Below, piece after piece: positions 1-21,055 of a DNA stretch of 64,000 bases. The stretch is taken from NCBI GenBank assembly GCA_963170055.1, contig CAUJGJ010000455.1, positions 1 to 64,000 on the forward strand, read 5' to 3'. A model generated the notes under the pieces. It saw only the letters and a list, made by a program, of their open reading frames with translations. It made no database searches and was not told the origin of the DNA. This DNA comes from Halisarca cf. caerulea (Eukaryota > Porifera > Demospongiae > Chondrillida > Halisarcidae). Made by a program: the position numbers and the translations under genes. Each line of letters begins with the position of its first letter. Positions within the stretch are counted from its first letter, which is position 1.

Positions 1-9953
<9,953 letters not shown>

Positions 9954-11030
9954 AAAAATTCTGACACTAGAAATTGAAAGTACATTGTTATCCATTGGTA
10001 TACTAGGTCTGTTTTGCAGAAGTTCTATTTTCTTACATGTAGTACACTAATGTACATTAAAATAGAATACATGACATTGTATGTTTGTACGTACTTGCAA
10101 TAGTAGTATATAACATTTTATCTATAGAGTTTGAGCACAATCTTTATAGTAATTTGAATATAAGATGTTAAACAGTTATTCATGAACCGATCTCCTACAT
10201 GACTAGTTAAATTGTGTATGTTCTTGGATTGTTAATTGCATGGTTTGTGTGTATTTAATCTTATTATATTGACTATAATATAGTAGTTATTGTGTGTTTT
10301 GATGTAGTACTTTACTTGTATGTATGTGAATGACTATAGTCCACGTAATAGGGTTGATTGTGTGAAACTATGTGTATTTTCTGTGTGTGATTAAGTGTAG
10401 AACAAATTGTTTTGTTCCTTTCTTTGTTTGTTTGCTTTTCTTTTGGTCCCCCATTTATACCAGCCTTTTGGCTGAAGGGGTTACCATAATAATGACAATG
10501 ACAATGACAATGACAATTTGTGTCCAGAAAGCTTATTCAGGGACAAAGAGTATATTTTCCTTTTACTATACTCAGCAAGTTATGCCCTCCCCCAAAGGAT
10601 CTGGTGATGCTGTGATATATATTATGTAGGTTTGCAATATATAATTAGGTACACATATTATTATAGCAATATGCCTTTAGGAGTTAAAACATGCACTCAA
10701 ATTCTCACATACTGTAGGTGACAAGTCCTTTTTCATTGCCAAGATTGCACCTCTACGCCTACATGCATGCATTCCACATTGTGTGTGTTTTCATGCATAC
10801 ATTAATTTCCTTCTTTGAGATGTACAGAATTAAATACAGGCATTTCAATATACCAAGTTTAAATGAGTTACCTTAATAGATTTTTATCAATGTGTACCAA
10901 TTCAAAAATAAATCAATAATGACATACGTACGTATGTGCACAAAATGAAAAATGCAAAGAAATGCTTGGATTATACTGCACAGTCTTATACCAAGACAAC
11001 GCACAGTACAAAGCTATCACAATTCAGGGG
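9954..11030. other. Convergent 3' intergenic region, copy A
   Basis: Lies between the fucokinase stop and the C19orf12-like stop on the opposite strand. It is AT-rich and probably carries both 3' UTRs. A short (ACAATG)n hexamer array sits at about 10493-10516. Bases 10170-10514 have no counterpart in copy B, where an unrelated segment of about 1.06 kb occupies the site. No gene is recognised. Confidence 0.7.
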
Positions 11031-12927
11031 CTATTTTGACATTTTTATCCTATAGCCACTATACTTGAGTGCACATAGAAGTAAGTCCTTCAACTGATCC
11101 ATGGGAATTATCTCCCAAGCAGCAACTGTTAAAACTTGCCAACCTTTCTCTTTTGCCACTGCAACTATGGCATCTCTTAGTCTTTTTTTCTCAAGTTCAT
11201 TCATATCTTTCAACACTTGAAGTGCAGGCTTAAATGGTTCACTGAGCGAATATGCAGTCACTCCACCAACAGCTGCCCCAACTAGTATTCCAGCTGGGCC
11301 CAGTAGCAAACTACCCACCAAGGTACTAGTCCCTGTGATAGCTGCAGCTTTAGCACTTTGAGACACAGACACATGCAGTTCTGGAATTTCTTGTGCAGCT
11401 TCCAAGAGACTTTCATAAACAGTTGTTATACCTACAACTGGTGACAGGTTAAAATATATTAGCACACTACTGTATTACTCATGAATAACTGTACGCATAA
11501 TAGTATCATAAAAACACAAACATCCTTCGTTATGAAATGACAATCACATTTTCTCACAGAATGTTACTGCATGTCTGTCTTAGCTATTCATGATGAATGA
11601 ACTGACCACTTCTAGAAATAAGGCCGAAGATGTACATGTAGAGTACTTCAGGCCCAGATTACCTCCCACTCTTGGCAATACCCTGTCTTCAAACTGGTTA
11701 TATTCTACTCACTCTCCTAATTCTGTTAACCTGTACAATTACTGCTCCTTTCACATGTTGAGCAGGATGTATGGAGTACTCTCCTACCCACAACCAAAGT
11801 GTGTGTTATTAAATCCACTTTTAACATAAGGTAAAATGGGGTGATTTGGAACAGTCAGGCCAAAAGCAGTGGCAATCACCAGCTACATCAGTGTCAGTAA
11901 CCAATACCTTGTGGCTACTACTAAGGTACCCCGCACAAGGAAAACAGAGACAAAGATAAAAATACAAAAATAAGTGAAAAGCAAAATTATTGAGTTAGAA
12001 ATTGATTTAATATAATTCATGCAAATTTGTTAGAACAGTAATAGGTTTGGACTAAATTAATCAGCATTAAAGTAATGGACTGCACTTATGGGAATGTACT
12101 AGAGAAAGAACATCTATACAATTCAGTGAAATGAACAAAATCCAAATCTTGCGAACAGGAGGTAGGGCATGCCATGTCCCATTATTCCTCGTCTGTATTG
12201 TTTGCATAAAGTGGGAATCTGGCAGTGGCAATGAATGACTAAACAACACAATGAAAGCTACAGGCCCTGCTCCAAAATACCATAATGTACCGAATTAGCC
12301 CTCTTTTAACTTATATGTATGTTGCAGAATTCATACTTATTCTCCCCATTCCAGTAAACTACATGTTACGTAGGGTAGAGTAATTTTGAACACTAAGGGA
12401 ATTTGGAACAGACCTAGGGCCTTGCTACTGCTAAGCTCCCAGGCTACAGAGACAGGACTTAAACAATGCATGTAGCTTGCGGTTGACATTGCTTTGACCA
12501 TTCTGAAGTACCTCACTGCCGAACCCAATTTACCCCACTTTGAATTTATGTCCTTTTTAGTATTGTTCCCCGACAGCATTAATTAGCAGCAGGCACAGGG
12601 CTATTGGCCTCCAGCAAAATCAACTGATCCATGCAGTATCTATGATATGACAGGATCCTCATGAACTTGTGCATGTGTGAGTGGACATGGGCAAAAGATA
12701 TTCGGCGACATCATGGGGTTACAGTGGTGGGCAGTACGCATCCATCATTAAGGTAACAGGGGTAGCATCACTATTGTCGAAAACAACAATGGAGCTAGAA
12801 ATCAGTCCGAGAACTCAAGAGTTATAAGTGGTTCGAAAACACTTTGGCTTGGCAAGCAAGGAAACAAGTAAATTATAGAGAAGAACACATAGACTTATAG
12901 GCCTACACTGAAAGACAAACCTGCCAT
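11031..12927 (-). CDS. C19orf12-like membrane protein, copy A
   Basis: Two exons on the minus strand: start exon 12909-12927 (MAGLSF plus one base) and main exon 11031-11431. The phases fit (1+2), giving 139 residues against about 141-152 in human C19orf12. The main exon has the family hallmark: a glycine-rich hydrophobic hairpin, GTSTLVGSLLLGPAGILVG followed by AAVGGVTAY, then FKPALQVLKDM and a charged helical C-terminus. The human protein sits in ER and mitochondrial membranes and is mutated in a neurodegeneration with brain iron accumulation; its biochemical role is unsettled. The short first exon is inferred from phase matching and the GTGTAG donor. The gene is head-to-head with the F-box/GTPase gene. 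Compared with copy B, about nine residues differ, all in the last third. Confidence 0.82.
11829..12545. mobile_element. Old mariner-like MITE remnants in the C19orf12 intron, copy A
   Basis: Segments resembling GGTAAAATGGGGTGATTTGG (about 11830) and ACCCAATTTACCCCACTT (about 12525), with an internal GGCCCTG-containing match, correspond to the younger 212-bp element at 31170-31381. I read one or two degenerate overlapping copies. The equivalent region of copy B is about 29845-30565. No open frame is supported. Confidence 0.5.
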
Positions 12928-13237
12928 TCTGGAGAATTCTCGACGCAGATATAGGCCTAGACATGCAGGGAAAGCCCGAAAACCTAATGAGTCAGCAGCC
13001 ACCGGCAGCCATTTCACTCGCCATTTCAAAAGCTCGTGACGAGACTCGTGAAGCGCGTCGAGTCTAGTCCCGCGTAGCCAGACGCATACTGTCATTTTAT
13101 CTATTGACGCATCGTGTCCGCTCTGGGCAGGATAGTAGCGCCGTGTGTGTACTGTCTCTGTCTACAGTAACGGCCCAATAGGCAAGGAGGAACACTCTTT
13201 ATAACTCGGGAGACTATCGTAGCCTTGAGATCAAAAG
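12928..13237. promoter_or_regulatory. Candidate bidirectional promoter, copy A
   Basis: A 310-bp interval between the start codons of C19orf12-like (-) and F-box/GTPase (+). It is much richer in CG dinucleotides (for example GAAGCGCGTCGAGTC and CCGCGTAGCC) than the surrounding AT-rich DNA. It includes a solitary arm of the short foldback family at 13065-13085 (TAGTCCCGCGTAGCCAGACG). Bidirectional promoter function is inferred from geometry and composition. Copy B keeps it at 31518-31813. Confidence 0.5.
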
Positions 13238-15777
13238 ATGTTTACTAGTCGAGCGAGTGTGAGTTGTCCATCTCGAGTGTCAGTACGAGGATCAACATCT
13301 GTGCGAACGAAGAGCGAAGGAATACAACCCGGAGAAAGCGCGCCGAGTCACGCGCTAGGCTGTGAAGGGTTAATCGTAGTAGGAACAGTTTTCTCTCTTG
13401 AATTGGGGGGAAATGAAGTAACCACTCGTGATAGCTACGGAGTACAATTGCAAGATTTGCCTTACGAGGTCAGTTCTCTGCTGAACGAAGTTTGTTCATA
13501 TGTATACTATAGGTATGGATAATGTCTGTTGTCAAGGTTGCTGTGTTTGTGTGCATGTTCTATGACATTGTACAAAATGCATAGCTGCATTAGACCCGGT
13601 GCACGCCATGCATGTCTGTGCAGTCACAGCTAATGTAGCTCTTCCACAGCATGTAGCTCCTAAGTGCATGCGCACTTCCATCACGGGTGTACAGTGGAAT
13701 CTTCAAATAAAGGACACTTTGGGACTACTCCATTTGTTCTTTGTAAGGAGGTTGTCCTCTTTGGGAGGTTAGAAATGTATTAAAACTATAGGAAGACGTA
13801 TTTTTGGACCTCAAACCATGCCCTTTGTAGAGAGGTTTATTGTACTGTGTCCTTATTAGGGAGTCCACTATCAGAGGTCCCACCTTACAATATACTAGAA
13901 TGTGCACTATAGATCAATAAGAGTGGAAGGTATAATTACAAGTGCCAGCCCTGCTTGAAAGATCTTCACTGGTGCACCATGCTCGTACATGGGTGGTAAA
14001 CAGATTCCATCAATGTTGTAGGATGTCCGTATAAGGTATTGTGGTATCAAATGTGTGAAGTGGGAACGTGAACAAGTGCATGTTGCAGCCTCAACATCCA
14101 GCCACACATATTTGTACAAGTAGCCCCCAAGTCCCAAACTATTCGCCTAACATCAACTTACCCCCTCCCTATGAAATTTTAATGGGTTTGAGAAACCAAG
14201 AAACTCCAATCTTTTGGCACCAGACCACTTTTTGAGGGGGAGTGGTCTGGAGCTGCAAGACTAGGGGACTCAAAGGCTGACATGGATCAATTAGGTATAA
14301 TTTGTGGGTGTGCACCACATTGATCACACCTTTCTTGTGACTTCCTTCACAAACTGTGGTGGTCAAAGTGACAAAGTAGTATTGGTCTGCATTGTCTGTG
14401 AGGACTTGTTCCAGCTGCTTACCTTGCAATTGTAGTAGGGCTTCATGTGGAGGAGAGGCAAAACAAGGCAGCCACACTTGTGCACCTTGTTTCCAATAAA
14501 ACCCTCACCTAGTCTAACAAGCCAGCCCTAGGGGGTGGGCTAGCTTGTAAGACTAATTCCTCAGTATAGTGTATAGTACTGGTGTGCTTTTGACTGGCAT
14601 AATAGTACTTCCTTGTTCTTGTCTAATTCTTCAAAATTTTGTATTCCTCTTTATCTATGGTAGTTTGAATTAATTCAAAACCTCTTAGATATTAATTTCT
14701 AATGCCAGTTGCATCGAGGTCCAAGACCACACGACCTACATCCTCTCCTCTCTATGAGAAGTATGCTCCAACAACACACTTTACAATCCCTTACCATCAA
14801 TCTTTAATGTTCATTGCATGCAGCCAGGCCTCTGCTACAAATGAATGCCACAATGTGTCATGATTGCCCACTATTGTCTAATTTCACAGATATTGGCATT
14901 TATTCTCTTGTATGTTCCTGGAGAACATTTGATCAGAAGCTGCAGCAAAGTTTGTGCTCAGTGGAGGCATATCATCAGTATGGACCACTTTTGGAAGTTA
15001 AAATGTCAAAAAGACTATTGGGCTGAGTGTACTTTCAAGTATACAAAACTAAATCCATGCGTGTGTCCTTTTCCACTTTGGAAGGAGTACTATCTAAAGC
15101 TATTCAATGTTTATCAAACAAGGAAACCCTTACCAATGGACATTTGTCCAAGGGAAATGTGTGGACACAGGAAAAGGGACAACAAAGACCGAACAGTGAA
15201 TATATTCCTAGTGGGAGATTCAGGTGTGGGCAAGACAGCTGTGTTTTCAAGGCTGTTGGGGCAGGTAGACAAACAATTCAAACACAGAGCAACAGGGAAA
15301 CCAATTTCCCCAACTGAATGCATTGGTTTCCACACATATACTGTGTGCAGTAACAATACTACTACATGCACTCCTATGCAGGAAACACGAGGTCCTAGAA
15401 TTCAGTGTGTGGTATGGGATACCAGTGGACGATCTGTATACATGGACCAGCTGCTTGACAGATATGATTTGTCTCATGCCTTTGCTGTATTCTTTGATAT
15501 TACATCTTATGAAACATTCTTCAATGTTGTTACATGGCTCAACCACATTCGGAACATGGCTTCAAAGGGAGTTCCTATACTGCTGGTTGGGACAAAACTG
15601 GACCAGAGGCAAGAAAGACAAGTGGATTGGTTGGAAGCAGCTGATTTTGCCCTTGCTCTTGGACTACCCTACGTGGAGTGTAGTTCGTGCGATGGAGTGA
15701 ATGTGCAGGATGTAGCAAGATACCTGGCTCAGGCAGCCATGACATATGCTGCTAGAAAAGGCAACCGTGATGATTAA
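13238..15777 (+). CDS. F-box / Ras-like GTPase fusion protein, copy A (intact)
   Basis: Exons 13238-13468 and 14890-15777, joined at phase 0 (GAG|GTCAGT donor, TTTCACAG acceptor), encode 372 residues. Joining creates a canonical F-box across the splice: LPYE-ILAFILLYVPGEHL, then IRSCSKVCAQW and WKLKCQ (about residues 72-118). A Ras/Rab-like GTPase domain fills residues about 180-367: P-loop GDSGVGKT (186-193), WDTSGR (253-258), GTKLD (311-315) and ECSSCDG (340-346). The usual catalytic Gln of DTAGQ is Arg here. The base-recognition motif is TKLD, as in Rho proteins. The C-terminus (GNRDD) lacks a prenylation cysteine. The F-box predicts SCF ubiquitin ligase binding through Skp1, with the GTPase domain as possible substrate sensor. 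That role is inference; I know no standard family with this architecture. Confidence 0.88.
13692..13885. mobile_element. pogo/Tigger-like MITE in F-box/GTPase intron, copy A
   Basis: About 194 bp, starting CAGTGGAATCTTC after TA and ending with GAGTCCACTATCAGAGG then TCCCACC. It is an imperfect palindrome similar to 1981-2185. The copy B counterpart is 32265-32458, where both ends abut TA. Confidence 0.6.
14207..14265. mobile_element. Diverged short foldback element, copy A
   Basis: The inverted arms around GGCACCAGACCACTTTT and AGTGGTCTGGAGCTGCAAG end in GACTA. This is a decayed member of the TAGTCTCG family. It is also present in copy B (about 32777-32837). No clean 9-bp duplication remains. 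Confidence 0.5.
14510..14555. mobile_element. Diverged short foldback element, copy A
   Basis: TAGTCTAACAAGCCAGCCC and GGGCTAGCTTGTAAGACTA form a hairpin with an 8-bp loop. It is an old family member shared with copy B (about 33081-33126). Confidence 0.6.
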
Positions 15778-16179
15778 ATCCTTATTGACACTGTACGGAG
15801 ACAGAATTGTGTTTTTTGCATACGTGTATTACTTATTATACGCACACATAATTTCATATATCTATATGCAGTGTGTACGGGATGATTCCACACCAATCAC
15901 TAAATGACATACTTTGTAATGTAATGTTGTGTGTAATATGTCCATTGTCATAAAGTCACATGACTGTGAGAGGACTACTTATAAATTCAACAGAGCTTGT
16001 TCACATTTTTATAGTGCACAGATGTGGAATGGACCTTCTGTGCTCAGTCTTGTCTGCAACAGTAGAACTGAACCTATGTATGTAACTTTTTGGCCACAGT
16101 ACATGCACACATTAACACACGTGTACAGACTTCAACAGACTACTGTACAGGTGTATACTCATTGCTGTTGCAAGCACAC
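15778..16179. other. Tail-to-tail spacer between F-box/GTPase and endonuclease G, copy A
   Basis: A 402-bp AT-rich spacer between two convergent stop codons. It probably holds overlapping or abutting 3' UTRs. No other feature is seen. Confidence 0.7.
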
Positions 16180-18572
16180 TCAAAGTTTGGCAGTTGTATA
16201 CAATGTTTCAATGTCTGCTTTAATAATCATGCTTTTGTTCAAGTTCCCGAAGAACTGCAGACCAGAATACTTCTCTATCTCAGCAACATTGCAATGGAAC
16301 ATGTGTAGAGGTTGTTCTTCTGTGATTGGCCTGTTTGGCATTTTATATGACTTTCAAAGAGGAAGGAGAAATGAGTTATCAATAGCAGACAGTTCTTGAA
16401 ACATGTGATGCATGAGAATGGGTAAAATTGCCAAATAAGAAGACAGAAAATGTGCTAAAATGTTACACATATACGAACGCAATGATTATACCAATGAGAC
16501 ACTAAAACGGGAAATACATACTTTTGGGTACCACTAACAGTTTGAAGACATAGCTAAGATTCTTCTTCACAATGGTAGTGTTATCATTACTAAATATGGA
16601 CATGTACACAAAGTGTTATGCAACATTGTTGCACAACATAATTTCCAAAAAGTACTGACAGGGAAGATGCCAGGTCGATGGGAGAAAAGGATGAACTGGG
16701 GGAGGTGTTCAGCTAGAGGGTAAATGCTACTCTCCCCTAAATGCAGCCCTCCACAATACAGTGACACCTCATTAATCCAACACTCAATGAGGTTGACATC
16801 TGTGTTAGATTGCAGAGGTTCTCAGATCACTGGGTGATTCCTAGCATAGTTGAGTATGGTACAGCTCCTCAGAGTGGGTCAGATTAGGGATAATAACAGC
16901 TCATTGTGGTATCAGATTATAAAGTTCCACTCTATGCACAAACCTCAACAGTAAGACGACCATTCTTGTAATAAGCAGCAATCTTGAAGAAGTGCGTTGG
17001 CACTGCCACAAGATTCTTTCCTATCACTTCATAATGGACAAAAACCTTACCACGTTCTGTTACCCTGCATACAACCAACAGGATGGTCATAAACACTCGC
17101 AGTGTGTACTATTAACAACAACAATGAACATACCGTGGGTAATACAGAGGTCCAGTGAAGATGAGTACTTTATCATATTTTCTTGTCAGTCTACGAACAT
17201 GACGTTCCAAGTTATTCTAGGCATTTCGATTGAAACCTCGGCCCACCTACAGGTAAAAAAGCTGGCTACACTCTTAAGAGTCTACCATCACCAGGGGGGT
17301 TTTAGGAAAAAAACATTGAAAGAGTAGTTAGGTAGATATGCATAGGTGGCAGGCGGCCATAATACTGTGAAAGAGTGGGGGTGCTGGTGGCTTAGTGGGC
17401 TGCTAATGAGACTACAGAGCATGGGTTATGGGATGGATTGAGGTCTAATCCCAATGATAGTGTCTTTGGCCTTTTTTCTCTGCACCCCCAGCCACCACCA
17501 AGAGAGAAGAGTGAAGAAGGCCCACTACAGCCAACAAAAAGATGAACATTGTATGATTGAACATTTGACAGTTATAATAATGATTAAGTAGTTTGTTTGT
17601 GTGTTGACTATTCACTTGTAACCAAATACTAGGCCCCCGAACAGTAGCCATTGAGTTAAGTGGGTGTCCCAGTCTAAGAATTAGATCAATCAAATCAAAT
17701 CGAAATTGACACATTAATACCATGCGTTTTCAATGGAGGGAGTGTAAATGCCCCCTCTCCCCTAAAAGAATTCCTGGCTATGTTGCATGCCTTATAATGA
17801 AAATAACATACCTAACCTGTGGACATATGTTGGTGAAGGAAAAGGTGTCATCCATAGCTGACTGACTGTGGGAGTGATTACAAGCTGCAGCCAAATGACC
17901 ACGATCATACCCACTCCCGAAGAAATCTTCATCAGTGCATCGGAAAGCTTCAGGGATGGATTCATCTGGGTTGAACAGAGAGTTGCTACGGCTAGCTTCT
18001 TTCTTGTAGCAGGTTTCATGTGTTATAACCTACGTATATCAGGCAAAGCATGGGGTTAGCACAGCAAGGCAATAGCACAAAACTCAAAGTTATAACCCAC
18101 TTCAAATACCCAATTGGCATTACGTAACCTGTAATTGTAAGAAAGAATGTGATTTGTTTTGAATATCAGGTTCTCTCTGCTTGGGTATCCAATGGCGTCT
18201 AGTTGAGCTTTGCATGTGCCATCAGTAGTGGCTGTAGCTGCTCTCAGTCGAGGTGATACGCTGCAGTCGGACGAGAAATTTTATATAGAAAACTAATGAA
18301 TGAGCACCCACGTAAACTTTATGTCTTATTACCATGGTACGATAGGCACATACGCACATATGTACTGCAGTAGATATTGCAACTGACACAAACATTTCGT
18401 AATGTTAGGTGGCTTACAAAGTGGCTGCTGGCCAACGTTGGCAAGTTTCAATTCTCCCTTCGTGATTATTTTTTGAAATATGAGTGCGGCAGATTTGGTA
18501 GGTCGTTACACCTCCTACAAAACCAAGGAGGGCAGGTATCCCTCTCGTGAGCTTCGAACCAAGTCCGGCCAT
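16180..18572 (-). pseudogene. ENDOG: Endonuclease G, copy A, with premature stop W186*
   Basis: Six minus-strand exons: 18418-18572, 18101-18260, 17817-18029, 17134-17246, 16944-17064, 16180-16350. All phases agree and would give 310 residues (human 297). The start ATG at 18570-18572 opens a hydrophobic, basic leader (MAGLGSKLTRGIPALLGFVG) consistent with mitochondrial import. The exon 3 DNA/RNA non-specific endonuclease core reads GSGYDRGHLAAACNH, with catalytic His150, then SAMDDTFSFTNICPQ. Exon 4 should read NAWNNLERHVRRL, but the Trp codon is TAG (bases 17217-17219 on the plus strand). Copy B has TGG. The stop would remove the C-terminal 40% of the nuclease fold, including KVFVHYEVIGKNLVAVPTHF. 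Everything else is intact, so the lesion is recent, or else it is a sequencing error or stop allele. Confidence 0.85.
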
Positions 18573-19132
18573 TTTAAAGAATTGCGCAACTCTATTTCCG
18601 CCCACAGGGAAAAGCAGCTATGTATGTACAGTACCTATACCACATACAATGGATAATATGTCGTTCCCTCATGAAAATGGAGAGTATAGTCAATAATATC
18701 TATAATAGTACCATCTTCAGATGCTGAGGAATATCATTGATGTGATATTCCTTATTCGTCAGTTGTGCCATGTAAAGTACATACTGCCTAGGAACAATTA
18801 ATGGGAGCGAATTCATACAGCTCAACTGCAATTTCATTTGAACAATAAACGGCATCACAGCATTAAAAGTAAGGTAACCACGTTATTTGGCCTTATAAGA
18901 TCATCCTGTACGTGCATTGTAACTACATGCTCATCTGACACATGCAATTTGGAGCACTCCCTATACAGAGGTATGGGATATGAGCTTATAACAGTTCAGT
19001 ATCAACTTCCAATGTTTTCACCGTTTGGTTCCAGCATGCTGGAATCCAACCCCCTCAAATGGGAAGAAATATTATATTCAAATTGTACAAGACACACGCA
19101 TACATGCACACGCACACACATATACACGCGCG

Positions 19133-19184
<52 letters not shown>

Positions 19185-19243
19185 CACACATACAGGTACC
19201 CACACACCCACACCCACACACATACATGCGTGCACACACACAT

Positions 19244-19304
<61 letters not shown>

Positions 19305-19328
19305 CACTCACACACACACACACACATA

Positions 19329-19384
<56 letters not shown>

Positions 19385-19709
19385 ACTACTTATGCTTCTA
19401 AAATCAAATAGCACTACGTGCTATATAGTGCTCATAGTCACATTCCTGAATGTGCAAGCATGCATATAATGTTTGCTGCAGTCAGAGCTTCCTCATCTAT
19501 GTAATCACCCATGCGTGAAGCTATAAACATTTGCTATATATTATGTTTTAGCTGGCTGCCTCACAAATGCACACACAGCTGTCACACTCAAAGATGTGAG
19601 ATGCACAGCTGTTCAGGAGTCAGATGTAATTGTACTGCATTCAAGGCCAAAGTTGCACACACAGCTGCTGCATGAGCAAATACAGTCTCATCGTAACTGT
19701 CACTTATAG
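18480..19709 (+). CDS. Possible small two-exon gene antisense to endonuclease G exon 1 (copy A)
   Basis: Exon 18480-18621 (MSAADLVGRYTSYKTKEGRY..., donor GTATGT) lies opposite endonuclease G exon 1. Exon 19552-19709 (acceptor TTTTAG) continues in phase for 52 codons to TAG, which would give about 98 residues. The same layout is present in copy B (ATG near 37052). I recognise no family. Support is limited to open frames, splice-like borders and a phase match. Alternatively only the antisense endonuclease G exon is real. Confidence 0.2.
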
Positions 19710-20079
19710 CTTCGATCTGCACATCTAGACAAGCAAGCTGGCAACAAGTCACAGTGAACAACCAATGCAGACGTGAAGCTTCCCACATATATTTTCACTT
19801 TATATATGAAAACATTCAAATTTATCGAATTTGAAAGCATTTGGTAGTATTTCAGGGCAATACATGACAGTAAATTACATTTCACAATGATTTGAAAAGG
19901 AAAGAAGAATGATCATGACTCAAAACCATCACTGATTTTGAAAGTGCTAAAATGAATGATGAGAAAATGACGATGAAAATGAAAGATGAATACATAATAT
20001 ACAATATTGAAATTAAGTTACAGATGATAACAGATTTAAAATTACCAGTCACTTATGAAGAGTGGCACCGTGGAGCTTT
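18622..20079. other. Intergenic region between endonuclease G 5' end and LST2 3' end, copy A
   Basis: Contains a short perfect hairpin GAATATCATTGATGTGATATTC near 18730 and a (CA)n tract. From about 19400 on it is almost identical between copies A and B. Apart from the doubtful small gene, no coding sequence is recognised. Confidence 0.6.
19088..19383. repeat. (CA)n microsatellite, copy A
   Basis: About 295 bp of mostly CA dinucleotides. The equivalent tract in copy B (37669-37885) is about 80 bp shorter. Confidence 0.95.
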
Positions 20080-20911
20080 TCAAGCTGTAGTAGCTTCTGG
20101 ATGAAGCAACCTGTTAACATGCGCAATGTAGCAAGTGGAACAGACACGAACTGGACTGTCCATTCCATATTTTGGCAGGGGCATAGTGTAAGGAGAACAC
20201 TTGTTACATACCACCTACAAAAGAGATCGAACACACATGATGATGATAGAAATGAATCAAAGCTGGAATTAAATGTACAAGGGAATTTATAAATGTGGAA
20301 GGGCCATCTATGCAGGATCCCTTGCCTATCGTATCTAATGGGCCTGCATGGTTGATGGCTCTTACCAATGAATATTGATATACGTACATACGTATGTTGA
20401 GCACTGTGGTGTCTATCACCCAACAAGATGGTGATCGACTGTGCCATGCAAGTGCCAGCTCAAGGGAGTGGAAGCAGGTGGTAGCATGTACTGCAGCAAT
20501 CGATCAGAATCTGCGCAGATCTCAAAGCATGTTCATGCAGAGGTAAGCACTCTGCTTCTGAAGCATGTGAAAACTTTAAATGAACATTTTTGTTTTAAAC
20601 ACAAAGATGGAGTGATCAAAAATCTCAGTCACAAAAGTGGAATGTTGGATAGATGTATGTAGTGCTTACTTTCAATAATCGTGAGTCATTTCCTATAGTC
20701 AACATACTGTCACCAGTACAAGCCAGGTTACATCACATACATATATACGTCCATCAATTTCTATTGTACTTTATGTACAATGTACAGATGTTAAGACTCT
20801 CAAGCAACTTCACACTATTTCCATGTCGTTCCAGCATTGGCAATATCACCAACTTACAGGACAGTACGCAGATAAGTACAGTACATTTCAGCAATACCAT
20901 AGCATAGACAT

Positions 20912-21055
20912 ACTTCAATCAATAATGGGGATGTTTCAGCCATGTTGACCACCATCAGCCAGATTTGAATGTGGCTGATGAAGGCTTGCATGATCGCAAT
21001 GTCCTAATAATTGATTAAAGATTTATCTACGCTACGTAGGTCATTGCTCAAACAC
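20912..21055. mobile_element. Penelope-like terminal inverted remnant, copy A
   Basis: Arms of about 45 bp (TTTCAGCCATGTTGACCACC...CATCAGCC and its inverse GGCTGATGAAGG...) flank a short loop. They are followed by GATTTATCTACGCTACGTAG. The same motifs, GTTTCGGCCACGTAGACC and TAGATAAATC, sit at the 3' end of the Penelope-like fragment near 62060-62145. It lies in LST2 intron 11. The copy B counterpart is about 39410-39550. Confidence 0.55.

Noticed and set aside
14207..14555. 9-bp target duplications for the two old foldbacks in the F-box/GTPase intron
   Set aside because: Flanks do not match convincingly in either copy. The elements are too decayed to use as evidence for duplication length.
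19588..19788. Minus-strand frame (SDSYDETVFAHAAAVCATLA) that looked RNase PH-like
   Set aside because: Only a loose resemblance, no clear splice sites or neighbouring exons. Its identity in both copies is explained by the low divergence of the surrounding DNA.
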